Part shown: positions 1 to 10,850 of the stretch, piece by piece
Numbering within the stretch: the stretch's first letter is position 1
Layout: each line of letters begins with the position of its first letter
Assembly (NCBI GenBank): GCA_009602735.1
Contig: WELA01005980.1
Span: forward strand, 294,356-340,159
Direction of reading: 5' to 3'
DNA from: Mesotaenium endlicherianum
Taxonomy: Eukaryota; Streptophyta; Zygnematophyceae; Zygnematales; Mesotaeniaceae
Length of the DNA: 45,804 bases
Notes under the pieces: model-generated
Database searches by the model: none
The model's input: the letters and a program-made list of their open reading frames with translations, nothing else
Told to the model about the DNA's origin: nothing
Made by a program: the position numbers and the translations under genes

Positions 1-230
1 GTGTGTGTGTGTCAGGGGGCGCTCTCCTTCTCGCCCTCTCCTTCCCTCTCCTCCATTCTCCTTGTCCCTCTCCTCCCTCTCCCCCTCTTCCCCCGTCTCC
101 CTCTCCCCCCATTCCCCCTGTCCCGCTCCCCCGTCGCCCTCTCCCCCACTCTCCCTGTCCCTCTCCTCCCTCTCCCCCTCAACCACACTCGCTGTTCCTT
201 TCCTCCCTTTCCCCCCTCTACTTTCTGATC
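1..230. repeat. GT dinucleotide run followed by CT-rich low-complexity tract
   Basis: The window opens with (GT)6 and then about 200 bases built almost only of C and T in irregular CTCCC/TCTCC units. All three forward frames and one reverse frame stay open here only because such sequence has few stops. The predicted peptides are Pro/Ser/Leu or Arg/Gly runs with no domain. I treat this as simple sequence, possibly intronic. Confidence 0.85.
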
Positions 231-2038
231 TGATATGTTGGTTGCCATGGATGCGCAGGAGCTGTTTTGCCCAGGGACTGTCTGTCAAGTATTTACTGCC
301 AGACCTCGTCATTGAATATGCAAAGGAGAACAACTTGTACACCAAAGAAGCTGAACTATATTCTCATAGATTGTAGTCATTGTATTTGCTGCAGCTTTTT
401 AGCAGGGTTGAATAGGAAAGCACATACGAAGGGCGAGGTGGCCAGGTTCAATCAAGATCTTGTGTGGATCTTGTGTCACTCTTTATAGATAATATCATGT
501 CGTCAAAGTGGCAGCATTACAGTGTAGAAGGACCTGAAGGATCATATAAGAGTATGCTTTCATCAGCTAATGCTGACACAGTATAGTCATGGTTTGCCCA
601 ACACAACACTGTTAAAGCTTTTACTGCAGAGTGATAGCCAAGAACACCAACTCTTAGTTCCAAGAAGTAGCAACTCAGAACAGGTGTGCTTAAGTCATAA
701 GAGGAAGCCAGTGGTCCGAATTGTTGAATTACGATAACCTAGCTAGAATGAAAGTCTTTTCATTGTCACAATTGCCCATGCATGTTGTCACTTCACTTGA
801 CAATTGAGCAGTCATATGTGTTCAATCAGTTTTGCCAACATTGCAGATGCATCCTTTCCATCTGGAACAGAATGTTGATAAAGTAGGGTATGGACCTGAA
901 CCCTTCAATCGCACAGGACAAACTAGGAGTACAGACATACATGGCAGCAAGACTGCGAAGGAACTCTTTGAAATACCAGCATCCATTGTCCAAGATTTAT
1001 TAATCAAGTTCTTGCTCTCCGAAGAAGTAAGGCAGCAGTAAATCAGGTATTGTATGCTTTCTGAAAAGCTCAAAACATACGCTAGAAGCTCTCATATATG
1101 TGCCTCACTAACAGATCACATTGTAGCAAACATGTCATTAAATTTCTGTATGGTGAATGTTAGCTGTAGTTCAGCTATTGCTCTCACAAACTGCAGCTAC
1201 TACAAGTTCCAGAAAATGCATAGACAAATTACATGAGCTTGACAATCATTCAAACTTTGTGTATTTGTGAAGACCCATGACACACGAATGCAACGTATTC
1301 AAGGCTCTGAACATATGCACAAGCACTACTTTTACAACCGAATTCAACGTCCTTGACCAAAAAACCTTCAAAAGAAGGACTTCATGCATTAAGTAGCAAA
1401 TTGCTTTTGTACAAGAAGTGTGGCAGATCACTAGCTACAATCCTCTCCTACAGACTAAAGGTGGATTCAGGTGCTAAGGATGATGAATCTGGGGCCAGAG
1501 TCCAGTTTAATCACTCTGAAAGTATGCAGCCGTAGACTACATCGGTCAAGGTAAGCTCCTAGCTGCCCAGAGAAATTTGGCTTAACACTACTCCTGCCTG
1601 CCAATAAACTGAATCATCCAGGCAACTATAAATGCAGGCATTAGCCTTTCAATTTCCTACAGAGCTTATTCTGCTTATTCCTAGACGAGTGGGGGAACTT
1701 ATTCGTTTGAGCAGACAGATATAACTTGCGAGTAATCATAGCATCCTGGCCTCACAGACCCTGGCCAGGCTTGTGAGAGGAGGATGTCATGTTGCTCGTA
1801 AATTACGACTACTGTCATGCAAACATTCCCCAAAGGCCTCTTAACTAGTTGCAACTGCAATTTTCCACACTAATACTGGCTGAAGCCAAATGCAGGATGC
1901 CTGCCTACACCTCCCTCACAGATCAGTAGCTTCAAGCCACCACTGCCTCACATGCAGTGGGAGTGGGGGACTGAGGCCAATGCCAGCTAACTACCACTGT
2001 ACACCCATGTCTGCAGACACGAGATTACTGGGTCATTT
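231..2038. other. No recognised gene; possible short exons on + strand
   Basis: No recognisable protein is encoded here. Two + strand pieces look exon-like. About 280-376 ends in a stop after a helical, charged stretch (LVIEYAKENNLYTKEAELY) and follows an AG acceptor-like site. About 847-1041 begins after a CAG preceded by a pyrimidine-rich run and ends in a TAA. A third open piece lies at 1353-1535. Base composition is near 43% GC, with no repeats shared with the rest of the window. These could be last exons or UTR of a host gene entering from the left, but I cannot join them into a model or name a family. Confidence 0.25.
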
Positions 2039-2920
2039 CTAGTCAACCAAAACCTGTGGGGGCAAAGACAGCTCGCGGTCAAGATGCGACGCTCTCCTCC
2101 TGTGCCAACCTTTACGAGCTGAAGATGGTGCAGGACTGCAGGGAGGACTGGGAGACACAATTGAGCAAGAGCTTCCAGTCAGGCTGTCAAACCGATCAGC
2201 CGTAAAATCCCAATCGTCCCAGAAGTTCGTAGTCTTCTTAGCTGCCTCCCAAGCGTCTTGAAGTGTGTAGTGCACACGCACATCAGCCCCAGATGACCTC
2301 GGCAGATCCATGGCATGCAGAGGGAGGCCTCCTTTCCTCCTCACCACAGGAAAATCTTCGCAGGAAACGTAGGTCTCATCCTCCCCACTAGACCCACTGC
2401 TAGAATACCCTGACAATTCTCCACTCAAAGAGTGAGCCTGCCTATGTCCGGAACCACCGATGTCTTGCCCGAAAGGAGATTTCTTGCGAACCTGCGCAGT
2501 ACCAGACCGGAATATCCTCCTGCTTAAATGGGATCTTGAGCGACTGTGAACATCTTCACTGGGCCTGCTGGCGGCAAAGCTGTGTTCCCTCAATTTCAAT
2601 TCATCTCTCACACTCGAAGGACTCACAGACCCCAAAGTGCCTTCATTTGAATCGTCTACGGAGCACCACGAAGGTCTGTCCTTCGGAGGGTGAGGTATGA
2701 GCTTAGAAAGCATTCTTGGGCTATCATCAGACTTCATTCGAAATAAAGAGCGCCTGCCTTCTACGTGCCGAGACTCCATATTTGCTTTACTGTTTCCCTG
2801 TGATACACACATTACCTCCACTGCAATGTGGCTTGAGACGGCTATCGACTGGTGGCCACGAAGAAGAACGGAACTACCAAAAAACCATGCCCCCTTTGAA
2901 ATACGGCACACGACATACAA
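2039..2920 (-). CDS. Uncharacterised Ser-rich protein (single open frame, possibly the last exon)
   Basis: This open frame has 293 codons from its first ATG. An internal ATG at 2779 (residue 48, starting MESRHVEGRR) is the likelier start or first exon-coded Met. A TATCACAG sequence (minus strand) just upstream of it looks like a splice acceptor, and the first 47 residues look non-coding. The protein is rich in Ser, Arg and Asp, has a Ser/Gly-rich middle, and ends with a more ordered segment (YTLQDAWEAAKKTTNFWDDW) followed by a Ser/Pro run. I see no transmembrane segment, signal peptide or catalytic motif. It has no similarity to the mobile elements in the window, so it is probably a host gene of unknown function. 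Chance openness is unlikely at this length and composition, but exon structure is unproven. Confidence 0.5.
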   Translation of the reverse strand: MYVVCRISKGAWFFGSSVLLRGHQSIAVSSHIAVEVMCVSQGNSKANMESRHVEGRRSLFRMKSDDSPRMLSKLIPHPPKDRPSWCSVDDSNEGTLGSVSPSSVRDELKLREHSFAASRPSEDVHSRSRSHLSRRIFRSGTAQVRKKSPFGQDIGGSGHRQAHSLSGELSGYSSSGSSGEDETYVSCEDFPVVRRKGGLPLHAMDLPRSSGADVRVHYTLQDAWEAAKKTTNFWDDWDFTADRFDSLTGSSCSIVSPSPPCSPAPSSARKGWHRRRASHLDRELSLPPQVLVD

Positions 2921-4206
2921 AACACCGAGGTAGGCTGAACGAGACTCCTGTGATCACTCGGCTGCTGTACGTGACGCCTAATACTTGTCGTCGAGCTTTT
3001 GTCTTCTGCCTTGCTTTACTTTCCAGTTCGCCTGTTTCACGTCAACGATGGCCTGCTGTTGATACGGCAGAGGCAAACCAAAAAGCCTTGATTTGGCGTG
3101 ATCTGGCGTGATCCGGCGTGATCTGGCGTGATGTTCAATGCCACCCAGTTTGGCCAGCCGTGACAGCCGGCATTTATGAACGACAAAAGATATTCCAGCC
3201 ACTTCGTAGTGTAGCGACTGGGAGCACCTAGTAGCAACCTAGACTTTCATGTCAATCGGGCGGCCTCCGGTTGCGGACATTTGTGACATGCCATGGGCCT
3301 TGACAGATCGGAACAACCACCGGAAGACAGCTGGTCATTGCTGTCTAGAGTCCGGCTTTGTCCGGCAAGCCAGTTGACGTGAAGGCATTGAAGCTCCAAA
3401 TGTCGCATAATGAATATGTTGCTCGAGGTCAGTGGATTGCAGTCACCTACTGCGACCTAGAATCCGGCAGGCCAAGGTCAAGCCTCGAGGCATCTTTTTG
3501 GGTGCAGGTGATGGATCTTGGCAGGTGACCCACCAGTTTCAGCACGATTGACCAAGCAATTGACAGCACATTGTCAGGGACCTCAGCTTTTTTGTCAGGA
3601 ACGTCAGAATTTCGTATGCCTTCACAATCTGGGAAGGTACTTTTGCACCAGCTTTGCACCTGCAGATTGCAGCAGTGTGCAGCATGGTGTGCAGGAACTT
3701 ATGGCCCCATATGGTTCCCAACTCTCATGAGGTGGCTTGGTGTGGCTTGACGTGGGGTCTCGACTCTTGTTTTTGGCCCAGTTTGGCCAGTGGCAAAAAA
3801 TGGTCACACTAGTTGGACAATGCATACCACGACAACGATATTTCTACATAATCTGCGGATCCTGTCTCCATCGTCCACCGAATCAATGAATTTGCGCTGG
3901 GGCTTGTCTGAAGTCTTGAAACCTGCTTCAACCCACCTCAACCAGCTTCAGTCAACCTCTATATAACTCATTCCATCTGAAGGGGCCTCTTGGCGAAATT
4001 AACCAAGTATTGTTGATTAGCGATTTTGTTTAGTTCTTGCTCTTACATGAGAATATATTCAATCTTGCCCAATTTTGGTGGCTTGAATCAAAAGGTTTAC
4101 TCACGTCGCGGCAAAATTGGATTTATGGGCATCCTGATATCGTCGAGTAAGGGAGCACAAGGAGAAGCATCGTTCTCATAACCTGGACTACTATCTCTTC
4201 ACCTCT
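2921..4206. other. Intergenic, nothing recognised
   Basis: No frame longer than about 130 codons and none with protein-like composition. Apart from a short decamer repeat at 3089-3132, I see no terminal repeats or mobile-element signature. It separates the minus-strand gene from the palindrome. Confidence 0.5.
3089..3132. repeat. Decamer tandem repeat, about 4.3 copies
   Basis: Four consecutive copies of TGATYTGGCG (variants TGATTTGGCG, TGATCTGGCG, TGATCCGGCG, TGATCTGGCG), followed by a partial copy. It is a microsatellite-like expansion with no clear function. Confidence 0.85.
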
Positions 4207-4816
4207 AGTATCAACTAGTACTTTGTGGGCTGCCTGCGATCGCGTGCGACGGCCTGCGACGGGCCGAATTTGCAAGAGCGCGACCGTGCGCGACGCCTGG
4301 CGAGCGTGTGCAATCCGAGCGAAAGCCCAATTTCCGTGCGAGGACCGGCGACCTCTCGCGAACGAATTGTGCGAGTACTGGCGAATGGGGGAAGGCATGT
4401 ACCCTCACGTCACTTGTCGTCAGTTGTGTTCGAGATGATTCGAAACGGTCGAGACTTCGAGTGCGCCGGGCCGGCCCATGCACTATAAATGTGCATCGGA
4501 TGTCTTCGAAATCGTCATTCGACTGACACATATTTTTTGCGTTTCTGTTTGCGCAGGGAGTCGCGACTGGCGAGCCATGGCCGCTGGCGGGAACCTGGAG
4601 GGGAGCGAGGGACGGACGAGACCGAGGTGATTTCGATCGACGAGGTGAGTTCGTTCGACCCTCGCTCGTGTATTGAAGTTTCCGGGGTTTGTGGCGTCGA
4701 TGCGTTGCTGTTTGTCATTTAGTGGTGTCGATGCGATGGTGTCGTGTGTGGTCGTTTGGTCCAGGCCAATTCGTCGCCCTCTCACAAAGTCGAAGATGAC
4801 CACTGATCGAGTATGA
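4207..4816 (+). repeat. Left arm of long palindrome (foldback), about 610 bp
   Basis: Reads as the reverse complement of 4842-5108 joined to 6209-6506. Matching landmarks include the centre (ACAAAGTCGAAGATGACC against GGTCATTTTCGACTTTGT), GACTGGCGAGCCATGGCCGC (4567-4586) against its complement near 5045-5064, and CATGTACCCTCACGTCACTT against its complement near 6300. The outer limit is near AGTATCAA at 4207. The arm contains a TATA-like CTATAAAT (4482-4489), an AG acceptor-like site (GTTTGCGCAG), an ATG in a short open segment (4576), and a strong splice-donor-like GACGAG/GTGAGT. It therefore resembles a promoter plus first exons of a gene. The arms have drifted apart by substitutions and short indels. 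Confidence 0.85.
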
Positions 4817-4841
4817 AAGACAAAAGGAGAAGTCTCTAGTC

Positions 4842-5108
4842 TCATACTGGTCATTTTCGACTTTGTGAGGGGGCGACGAATTGCCCCGCACCAAACGACC
4901 CTGCACGACACCATCGCACGGACACCACAAAACGACAAAATCAGGCATCGATGTCACAAACAAATCCCAGAAGCTTAAAAACACGAGGGAGGGTCGAAAA
5001 AACTCTCCTCGGTCCCGTTCGCCCCCCGCTCACCTCACGCCAGCGGCCATGGCTCGCCAGTCGTGACTCGTTGCGCAAACAAAAACGCAAAAAAAATGCG
5101 TCAGTCGA
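4842..5108 (-). repeat. Right arm of long palindrome, inner part
   Basis: Inverted match to the inner half of the left arm (about 4540-4816) across a spacer of about 25 nt (4817-4841). The repeat breaks exactly at 5108, where the inserted TIR element begins, and resumes at 6209. The copy has diverged: the short ATG-led frame of the left arm is not preserved here. Confidence 0.85.
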
Positions 5109-6208
5109 CACTCTAAAAAAGCCAAGGCGATTTTCGGCTCCGGAAATTGTCTTCCGAAATGTGCCACTTCCGTAAAAGGTATTCCGGAAAATGAATTTCA
5201 GACTGGAACCACTTATGAATTCAGAACTGAAACGCATCGCGGTTAACTTCAGTCCGGGTCCAATTTCAACAAAGTTTCAGTATTCTTGTGGGGATGAGAC
5301 AATCTCATTATTTGAAAAGATTCGACTGATCAGAGTATTCACTCAAAATTAAGACGCGTTTCGGGTTGAGCCTGGACGCGCTTCGAGTTGAGCCTACACG
5401 CTTGCAAATTCGCGCTCGCACTTTTGGAGCGTGTGAGGGAGGATTTATGCATTTCAAGATTTTCCTATTTAATATCGCCCCGGTTTGATGAGCCTCTCTA
5501 CTCGCCACCGCGGGCACAGTTGCCTATCCTAGCCAATCCACCACCTCCGCATCCTGCTTGACTTCACATTAACTTAGCCAACCTGCTCTCTAACGGAGCA
5601 AGTTTCTATCTTCGCCCTCTTATCTCGTTCTTGCGATTGAGGCAGATGTTGAAGAATAATTGTAGGGCGCGCATTTGATTGTTCGTAAGGAGATCTCGAT
5701 AGTCTTGTGAGGTTCTTGGCTTTTAGACGTGGTTGACATAGGTTACAAAACAACACTTCATTTGGTGCAGCATCTAGGACACCGAAAACTGTTATTCTAT
5801 CGATTGAGTAAATAATTGCGCGGGAATATTATCTTGTTGAACCCTAGGTTCATGTGTTTACAACTCTGGATCTTAAGGAAATTGTGAATCAGCAATTTAG
5901 AAAACTGAAAACGATTTTGCATAGAAGACATTTTCAGAATCGTGCTTCAGCAATTTGTGTTTTTCAATATGGCCAGGAATTCGGTATGAGGAAACACAAA
6001 TTTCTTATCGATGTGGGGGGAAGCGCAGGATGCCCTCTGAAATGTGTCTGAAAGTTCAAATTCCGGTCTCAGACGAGCCTCCGGAGCGCTCATAAATTAC
6101 TAGAGCCTCGATTTCAGAACAACTAGCGGTGAACGCCCGGAAAAGTGGGCGTCATTATCATTTCCGCGTCATTATCCTTCCATTCGGCCTCTGGGCTATT
6201 TTAGAGTG
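5109..6208. mobile_element. Non-autonomous TIR DNA element (1,100 bp) with GA target duplication
   Basis: The left end reads CACTCTAAAAAAGCC and the right end, reverse-complemented, reads CACTCTAAAATAGCC: a 15-bp TIR with one mismatch. The dinucleotide GA flanks both ends (5107-5108 and 6209-6210). The opposite palindrome arm shows the uninterrupted site CAGTCGAATGACG, so the insertion is defined at base level. Subterminal sequence repeats short CCGGAAA/TTCCG motifs and, near the right end, two GCGTCATTATC units. No transposase frame is present. A 5'-CACT start and a 2-bp duplication are compatible with a CACTA/EnSpm-like non-autonomous element, though the terminus is CACTC rather than CACTA or CACTG. 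The superfamily is therefore uncertain. Confidence 0.8.
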
Positions 6209-6506
6209 GAATGACGATTCCAAAGACATTTGATGCACATTATTAGGGCGCACTCGGAGTCTCGACCGTTTCGAACTATCTCGAACACGTCTAATGACAA
6301 GTGACGTGAGGGTACATGCCTTCCCCATCTACCAGCTTTCGCACAATTCGTTCGCGAGAGGTCGCCGTCCCTCGCACGGAAATTGTGCTTTCGCCCGGCT
6401 CGCACACGCTCGCAAGGCGTCGCGCAAGGTCGCGCTCTAGCGGATTCGGCCGGTCGCAGGACGTCGCGCACGATCGCATGCAGCCCACAAACCACCAATT
6501 GATACT
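6209..6506 (-). repeat. Right arm of long palindrome, outer part
   Basis: Inverted match to 4207-4525, running from just after the GA duplication to the GATACT that mirrors AGTATC at the left end. The shared GC-rich segment with repeated CGCGACG/GCGAGCG units gives open frames on both strands. These are mirror images of each other and have no protein-like motif, so I do not call genes. Confidence 0.85.
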
Positions 6507-7589
6507 CGCTCACACCTCCTCGCATTACCAATCAACCCGACTCATACCGTATTCGGTCACTCGTTATTCTAATCGATACCTTATCATAGTGTTACACAAT
6601 TTCAATTTATCACCATATGCATCCGTAGCTCTATATTAATCAAGACATACTTCTTACCGGGTCATTAGACGTCATCACTGTGGGTTCGTAGGCATAGCTT
6701 AACCATTTTCTATGTACGCAATGTCCCATATCCAAGTGGCCTCGCTGGACGGATTGCTAAGATATGTATACACATTCCAAAAACTTCGTGAAGGCTGAAA
6801 TACATATACGCTACCAAACGTTCTTGGAAAAATCCATGGGACAAACGAACGCGTCATAACGTTCAAGCGTCACGGGCCGAGAAAGCGACCTAATCACAGC
6901 AGCCTAAATAATAGCTCCATTCGTTCGGTCGACATCGACACCCACTCCAACCCCCATTTCTAGGAGCGAGACTTTACTATGTGTATCCGAAGAATTGGAA
7001 GATGTCGAAATCGATCCAACCCGAATCGAACACTAATGGATATTGAGTCCAATCGCTCGACATTGGACCATAACTTACAAACTTTGTTATGGGTCATTTT
7101 TGTCAATACGTCCCAACATTTTAAATTTTTTACCAACTTTGATCAATTACATCGCGCCTAAAGATCACTGTAAATAACAATTTTATCGCGCTCAATCTGT
7201 GAACGTCCTTCCAGGTACAACTTTGTACTTCTCAATCAATCAAATCGGCATCAAATTGGCCACTGTAGAGGCCTGTTGGGCAGCTCGTGGGCCCAATTAG
7301 CGTATGAGTCCAATAAACGTACCCAAAATAGATGGCTATGTACTTGAAAGCAAGCTGGATGGTTTTTTCGAGTACTTTCCAGCTTAATCCAACGAAAGAT
7401 TGTCATATAATCAGTTTCAAGGAGGGTCAACTCGCGCTATTGGTCCGCAACTTACCTCTTTTGAGCTATTTTCTCGATTTGTCAGGCTATTTTCTTGGAA
7501 TTTTAATTTTTGTTGGTTCACATATCAGACACACCCATGAGGAATAGCTACGGTCAAATATTGGTACGTGATAAAAAAAAAAAACTTAA
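6507..7589. other. AT-rich intergenic, nothing recognised
   Basis: Open frames are 60-70 codons at most, with no motif. No terminal repeats or RNA gene signatures are visible. Confidence 0.5.
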
Positions 7590-8387
7590 TTAGCGATATT
7601 TCGAGAGAAAAATACATGTTTACTATCGTTTTGCGTCGTTAGACCAGATTCACCATCGATTTGTGAAAATTGGATAGTGATATACCAATTCTTCTAATTT
7701 GGACAAAAATACCACTTTTTCATTCTGAACGCCTCCGCATATGTAGCAATGAGAACGCCAATTTTTTTATCGTTGGGACCTATCACTAAATTTGTGTACT
7801 TGTGTAAGTAAGATTGGACACAAATAAACTAGGGTGTAAAGTCGTTGCTCTCAGAGTACGTTCTTTTGTTTCCGAGAAGAGAAATGTGACATCTTATCCG
7901 CAATTCTGGAAGAGATACCTCTCAGCTAGAAATTGAACCACAAAGTTGAAAGATTAAAGGGGAGGGCCGAAAACCTTTGGGCCTGTGACCTTTGAAGATA
8001 ACGCTTTAGGCTAGTGGCTTTTGAGTTCAGGGTGAAGAGTCGTGAAGAATTAAGCTTGATAAAATTTATGAGTTCGAAAAAAATAAGTATAGCTGCTCAA
8101 ATAAGGTCACTATAATTGGGCACATGTTTATTTTACTTTTTTGCTTCAAAAAGGATTGTCAGTAGACATTCGTGTGGAGATAATTTGCACAACTTATATG
8201 CTAGAAAACTTAGAGTGCTTGACAATACTTGAAGTACAAAGTATGAAGTGAGAAAGCAGAAAAAGAGATTGAGAACGAATTTGTGGCATTTATGTTTAAA
8301 GTGGCAGAACTTGTATATTTGTGTCCAGTTTGGACAAATTGACGACGATTCCGGTATAACGGCGCAAACCAGTGGCAAATATTTAAT
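7590..8387 (+). repeat. Dispersed repeat G, copy 1
   Basis: Much of 7590-8115 matches the reverse complement of 41856-42390. Shared blocks include TTTACTATCGT, GGACAAAAATACCACTTTTT (near 7698), TAGCAATGAGAACG, and GGGCCGAAAACCTTTGGGCC (near 7966). The piece at about 8310-8385 (GTCCAGTTTGGACAA...CGGCGCAAAC) matches the opposite end of copy 2 in the other orientation, suggesting terminal inverted repeats of 70-100 bp. It ends directly against the LTR at 8388. There is no coding capacity. It is probably a small non-autonomous DNA element, class unknown. Confidence 0.55.
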
Positions 8388-9059
8388 TGTAATAAATTAT
8401 TATTATTGATAATATAACATTCATAAAAATATAATAGTAAAGTAAGTTTAGTCAACTGAATTTTACTTAACATCAAGTCTGCTGGACTTTTGATATGATT
8501 CAATTTAAGAACTCAGCCGAGAGCAACAGGCTGAAATCTACTATAAGTCAGCTTGCTAACACATTCTTTTATAGACAGTTGACTGTCGTACTCGGTATTA
8601 GTGAATTGCCTAAGTATGCACCCAAGTGTGATATGCTAGATGATGGCCAGATGACACCCTTGGGTGGGTGGCAATTTGGGATGATGGGAGATGGCTGTGA
8701 ATTTGGTTAGCCGAGAAGCTACCGACGTGGTTAGCTCCCGGGTAGGCGGTGCCATCGCACTTGCCCTTGAACAGTAAACTCCATGTGCATAGGTTAGGTT
8801 ATGCTGTCAACTTCGGCATTCGAAAACGAGGCCAACTCTTTGTACCGCTGACTAAGCGAACATCTGAATCCAAGGTTATGAAGCCGTTATTCGAACAGCT
8901 TCCTACCTTTCTTATGTATGAGTGAATCGATTGCATGATTGATGCTAGTTTACTTGCATTTGACTTGTGAGTATTACAATGCTGTGGAGTCTGTTGCTGA
9001 TTAATGAGTATCAAAATACATCATAATGCTTACTATGTTACTATATGGTAAATGTTTAA
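8388..9059 (+). mobile_element. 5' LTR of element D, part 1 (A-family LTR)
   Basis: Starts TGTAATAAATTATTATTATT and follows the A-family LTR of 21258-21977 base by base with drift. The shared core includes CTCCCGGGTAGGCGGTGCCA, AACAGTAAACTC and the string of CTGCTGGACTTT/GCAGGCTGAA palindromes. It stops at the TTAA (9056-9059) where the piggyBac-like element is inserted and resumes at 11138. It is more diverged from the other copies than they are from each other, so D is the oldest insertion of this family here. Confidence 0.85.
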
Positions 9060-9709
9060 CACTAGGTCTGCCAAGGAAAAGACCATATATGGTCCAATAG
9101 TGCACCCCCTAAGTCACACTATATTGAAATAACCACTGAAGCTATGACTATGTGTGATAGACCATTAGAGAGCTTACATCACAAGGTAGTGCACTGGCCA
9201 TGTAGCCCGCAATTTTCGGAAAGGTAAGGTGTACTTTCCGTACAAAGTGTGTACGGTAACAAGAAACGAGCAAATAGGGCCAACTTTACCTTCACACACT
9301 ATGAATTTGGATTTGAACCAATAATTGTTGATTTAATCTGGGGTAGGCATGTGTCTTACCTATCATATGAAAAAGATTTCACTTCATCCTAATCAGTAGC
9401 TTTGTGCAGGCACACTCTGTACTTAGTGGACCATATGGGGTCCGGGTATTTTTCGTACTTTTTAGTGCCTCATGCACCAAAGCATCACAGTTAATAATTC
9501 ATAATTTATTCTTTACACATGCAAATAGTAATCTGTGAAGTGGAGCTTGAAAGTAAAGTCTTACTTTACTTACAAGTAAATTGATTAAAAATGAATTATT
9601 GGTTGCAAAATATCGCAGAATCGACAGCTTTGCACACATGAAGCTGAACTGTTTATGGAGCACAATGTCTTTCATATATATTTCTGTTGCAGTTCTTTGC
9701 TCTACAGTC

Positions 9710-10333
9710 CTACTTCTTACTGCTACTCAGCTTGTAGGGGCCACTATCTACATGTGCTATGTGCCTGTTGATATGGTACTCCTCAAAGCAAGGCGCGGGG
9801 CAAAGCGCTACTCCACACGTTGCGCACCAATAGCTAGGCCTCACCTTACTCTTCTCATGGCCTAGGTCATACAACTTGCTCCTGCATACTACACATCCTG
9901 GTCTAGAGCCTTCTGGAAGGTGCTCAGGGAAGTGTCTACCTAGGAACCTGTCAATCCCAGCCCGCCCCGCACTCCAGCGAAAGCGCCTTTCTTTATGTGG
10001 ATCATGGAAGTCTGTCATTTCCGCTACAACATCTAACATGAAGGGATACCTGTCACTCTCAGGATGGGCCAGGTTGTAGAGGATGTAGGCATCGGCCAGA
10101 GCAGCATCAAATAGACTCCAATATAGTTTGTGCCACCACTTTAAGCTCACAGCAAAAGTCTCGACAAAGAACTTATCTCTCACACAGAGCTTGTAAATTT
10201 GATCAACAGCGTCTTTGTGTGTTTTGTAGTGCACCACAATGTTTGGAGAAGTTACGATTAAGGAGCAATTATGGCTATGGAGCAGTTGCCCTTCTCCTCC
10301 TCTCCCTTTTCTCATATTTAACAGTAGGAACAA
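9710..10333 (-). pseudogene. piggyBac transposase, C-terminal part
   Basis: The frame has 207 codons; the homologous part starts around residue 30. It contains the piggyBac C-terminal helical segment (KWWHKLYWSLFDAALADAYI) and ends in a Cys/His-rich domain (CVVC...YWCATCGVALCPAPCFEEYH), the RING/PHD-like zinc domain typical of this family. AVDQ at about residue 47 may match the GVDxxD block that holds the third catalytic Asp, but the second Asp of that block is absent. The two upstream catalytic Asp blocks have no sequence here. It lies in another frame from the upstream fragment, with which it overlaps by about 60 bases, so an internal deletion joined the two parts out of frame. Confidence 0.85.
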
Positions 10334-10850
10334 TGAGCATCAGCTGCTTACCTCTTTCGGTGTCAGGCCTGCCCCTCTTCCTCATAATATCCTCCTCCTC
10401 CTCCTCCTCCTTTTCCTCCTCATCCTCCTTATCCTCCTCACCATCACTAGACCTTGGCTGTGAGTCATCTTTTGGATCTTGGGAGGACGAAATTAGACTG
10501 TGACCCTCATTCTCTCTCGAATTGGAAAGCAAAGAGGCCCCTGAGGAAACCAAGCCAAAACAAACTACATGCGGCTCGGAATAAAACCAGGACTCTTCAG
10601 GCACTGTAGATAGGTAGTGCCTGACCTGCCATGCCTCCCATTGCTTCTTCTCTTTGTCATGCAACACTTTTATGAGCCATGAGTTCTCCTTTTTAGTCCT
10701 CACAATCTCTTTTCTCACAATTCCGACTAGGAAAAACTCTATGTAATATTGTCCAAATGTCTTTGTCGCCCATGCGTCTCCCCAGAAGGTGGCAGGGATG
10801 AGTAATTTACCACCCACAACTATTTCTGGCGCATTTGAAGAAGAAGCCAT
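10275..10850 (-). pseudogene. piggyBac transposase, N-terminal part
   Basis: Starts at an ATG about 290 bp inside the right TIR and runs 191 codons. An ordered N-terminal segment (residues 1-110) is followed by a long acidic run of Glu and Asp (residues 135-160) and a basic tail. Acidic or low-complexity leaders before the catalytic domain are common in piggyBac-derived proteins. Assignment rests mainly on position inside the TTAA-bounded element and on the transposase C-terminus following on the same strand. The acidic run is encoded by a GAG/GAA repeat (10390-10440), a plausible slippage or deletion site. Confidence 0.6.

Noticed and set aside
1..376. Three long overlapping + strand frames and one - strand frame at the window start
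   Set aside because: They are translations of CT-rich simple sequence; open in four frames at once and with no domain.
4211..5237. Overlapping frames of 70-150 codons on both strands
   Set aside because: They come from the GC-rich palindrome arms; the same frames appear mirrored in the other arm and have no protein motif.
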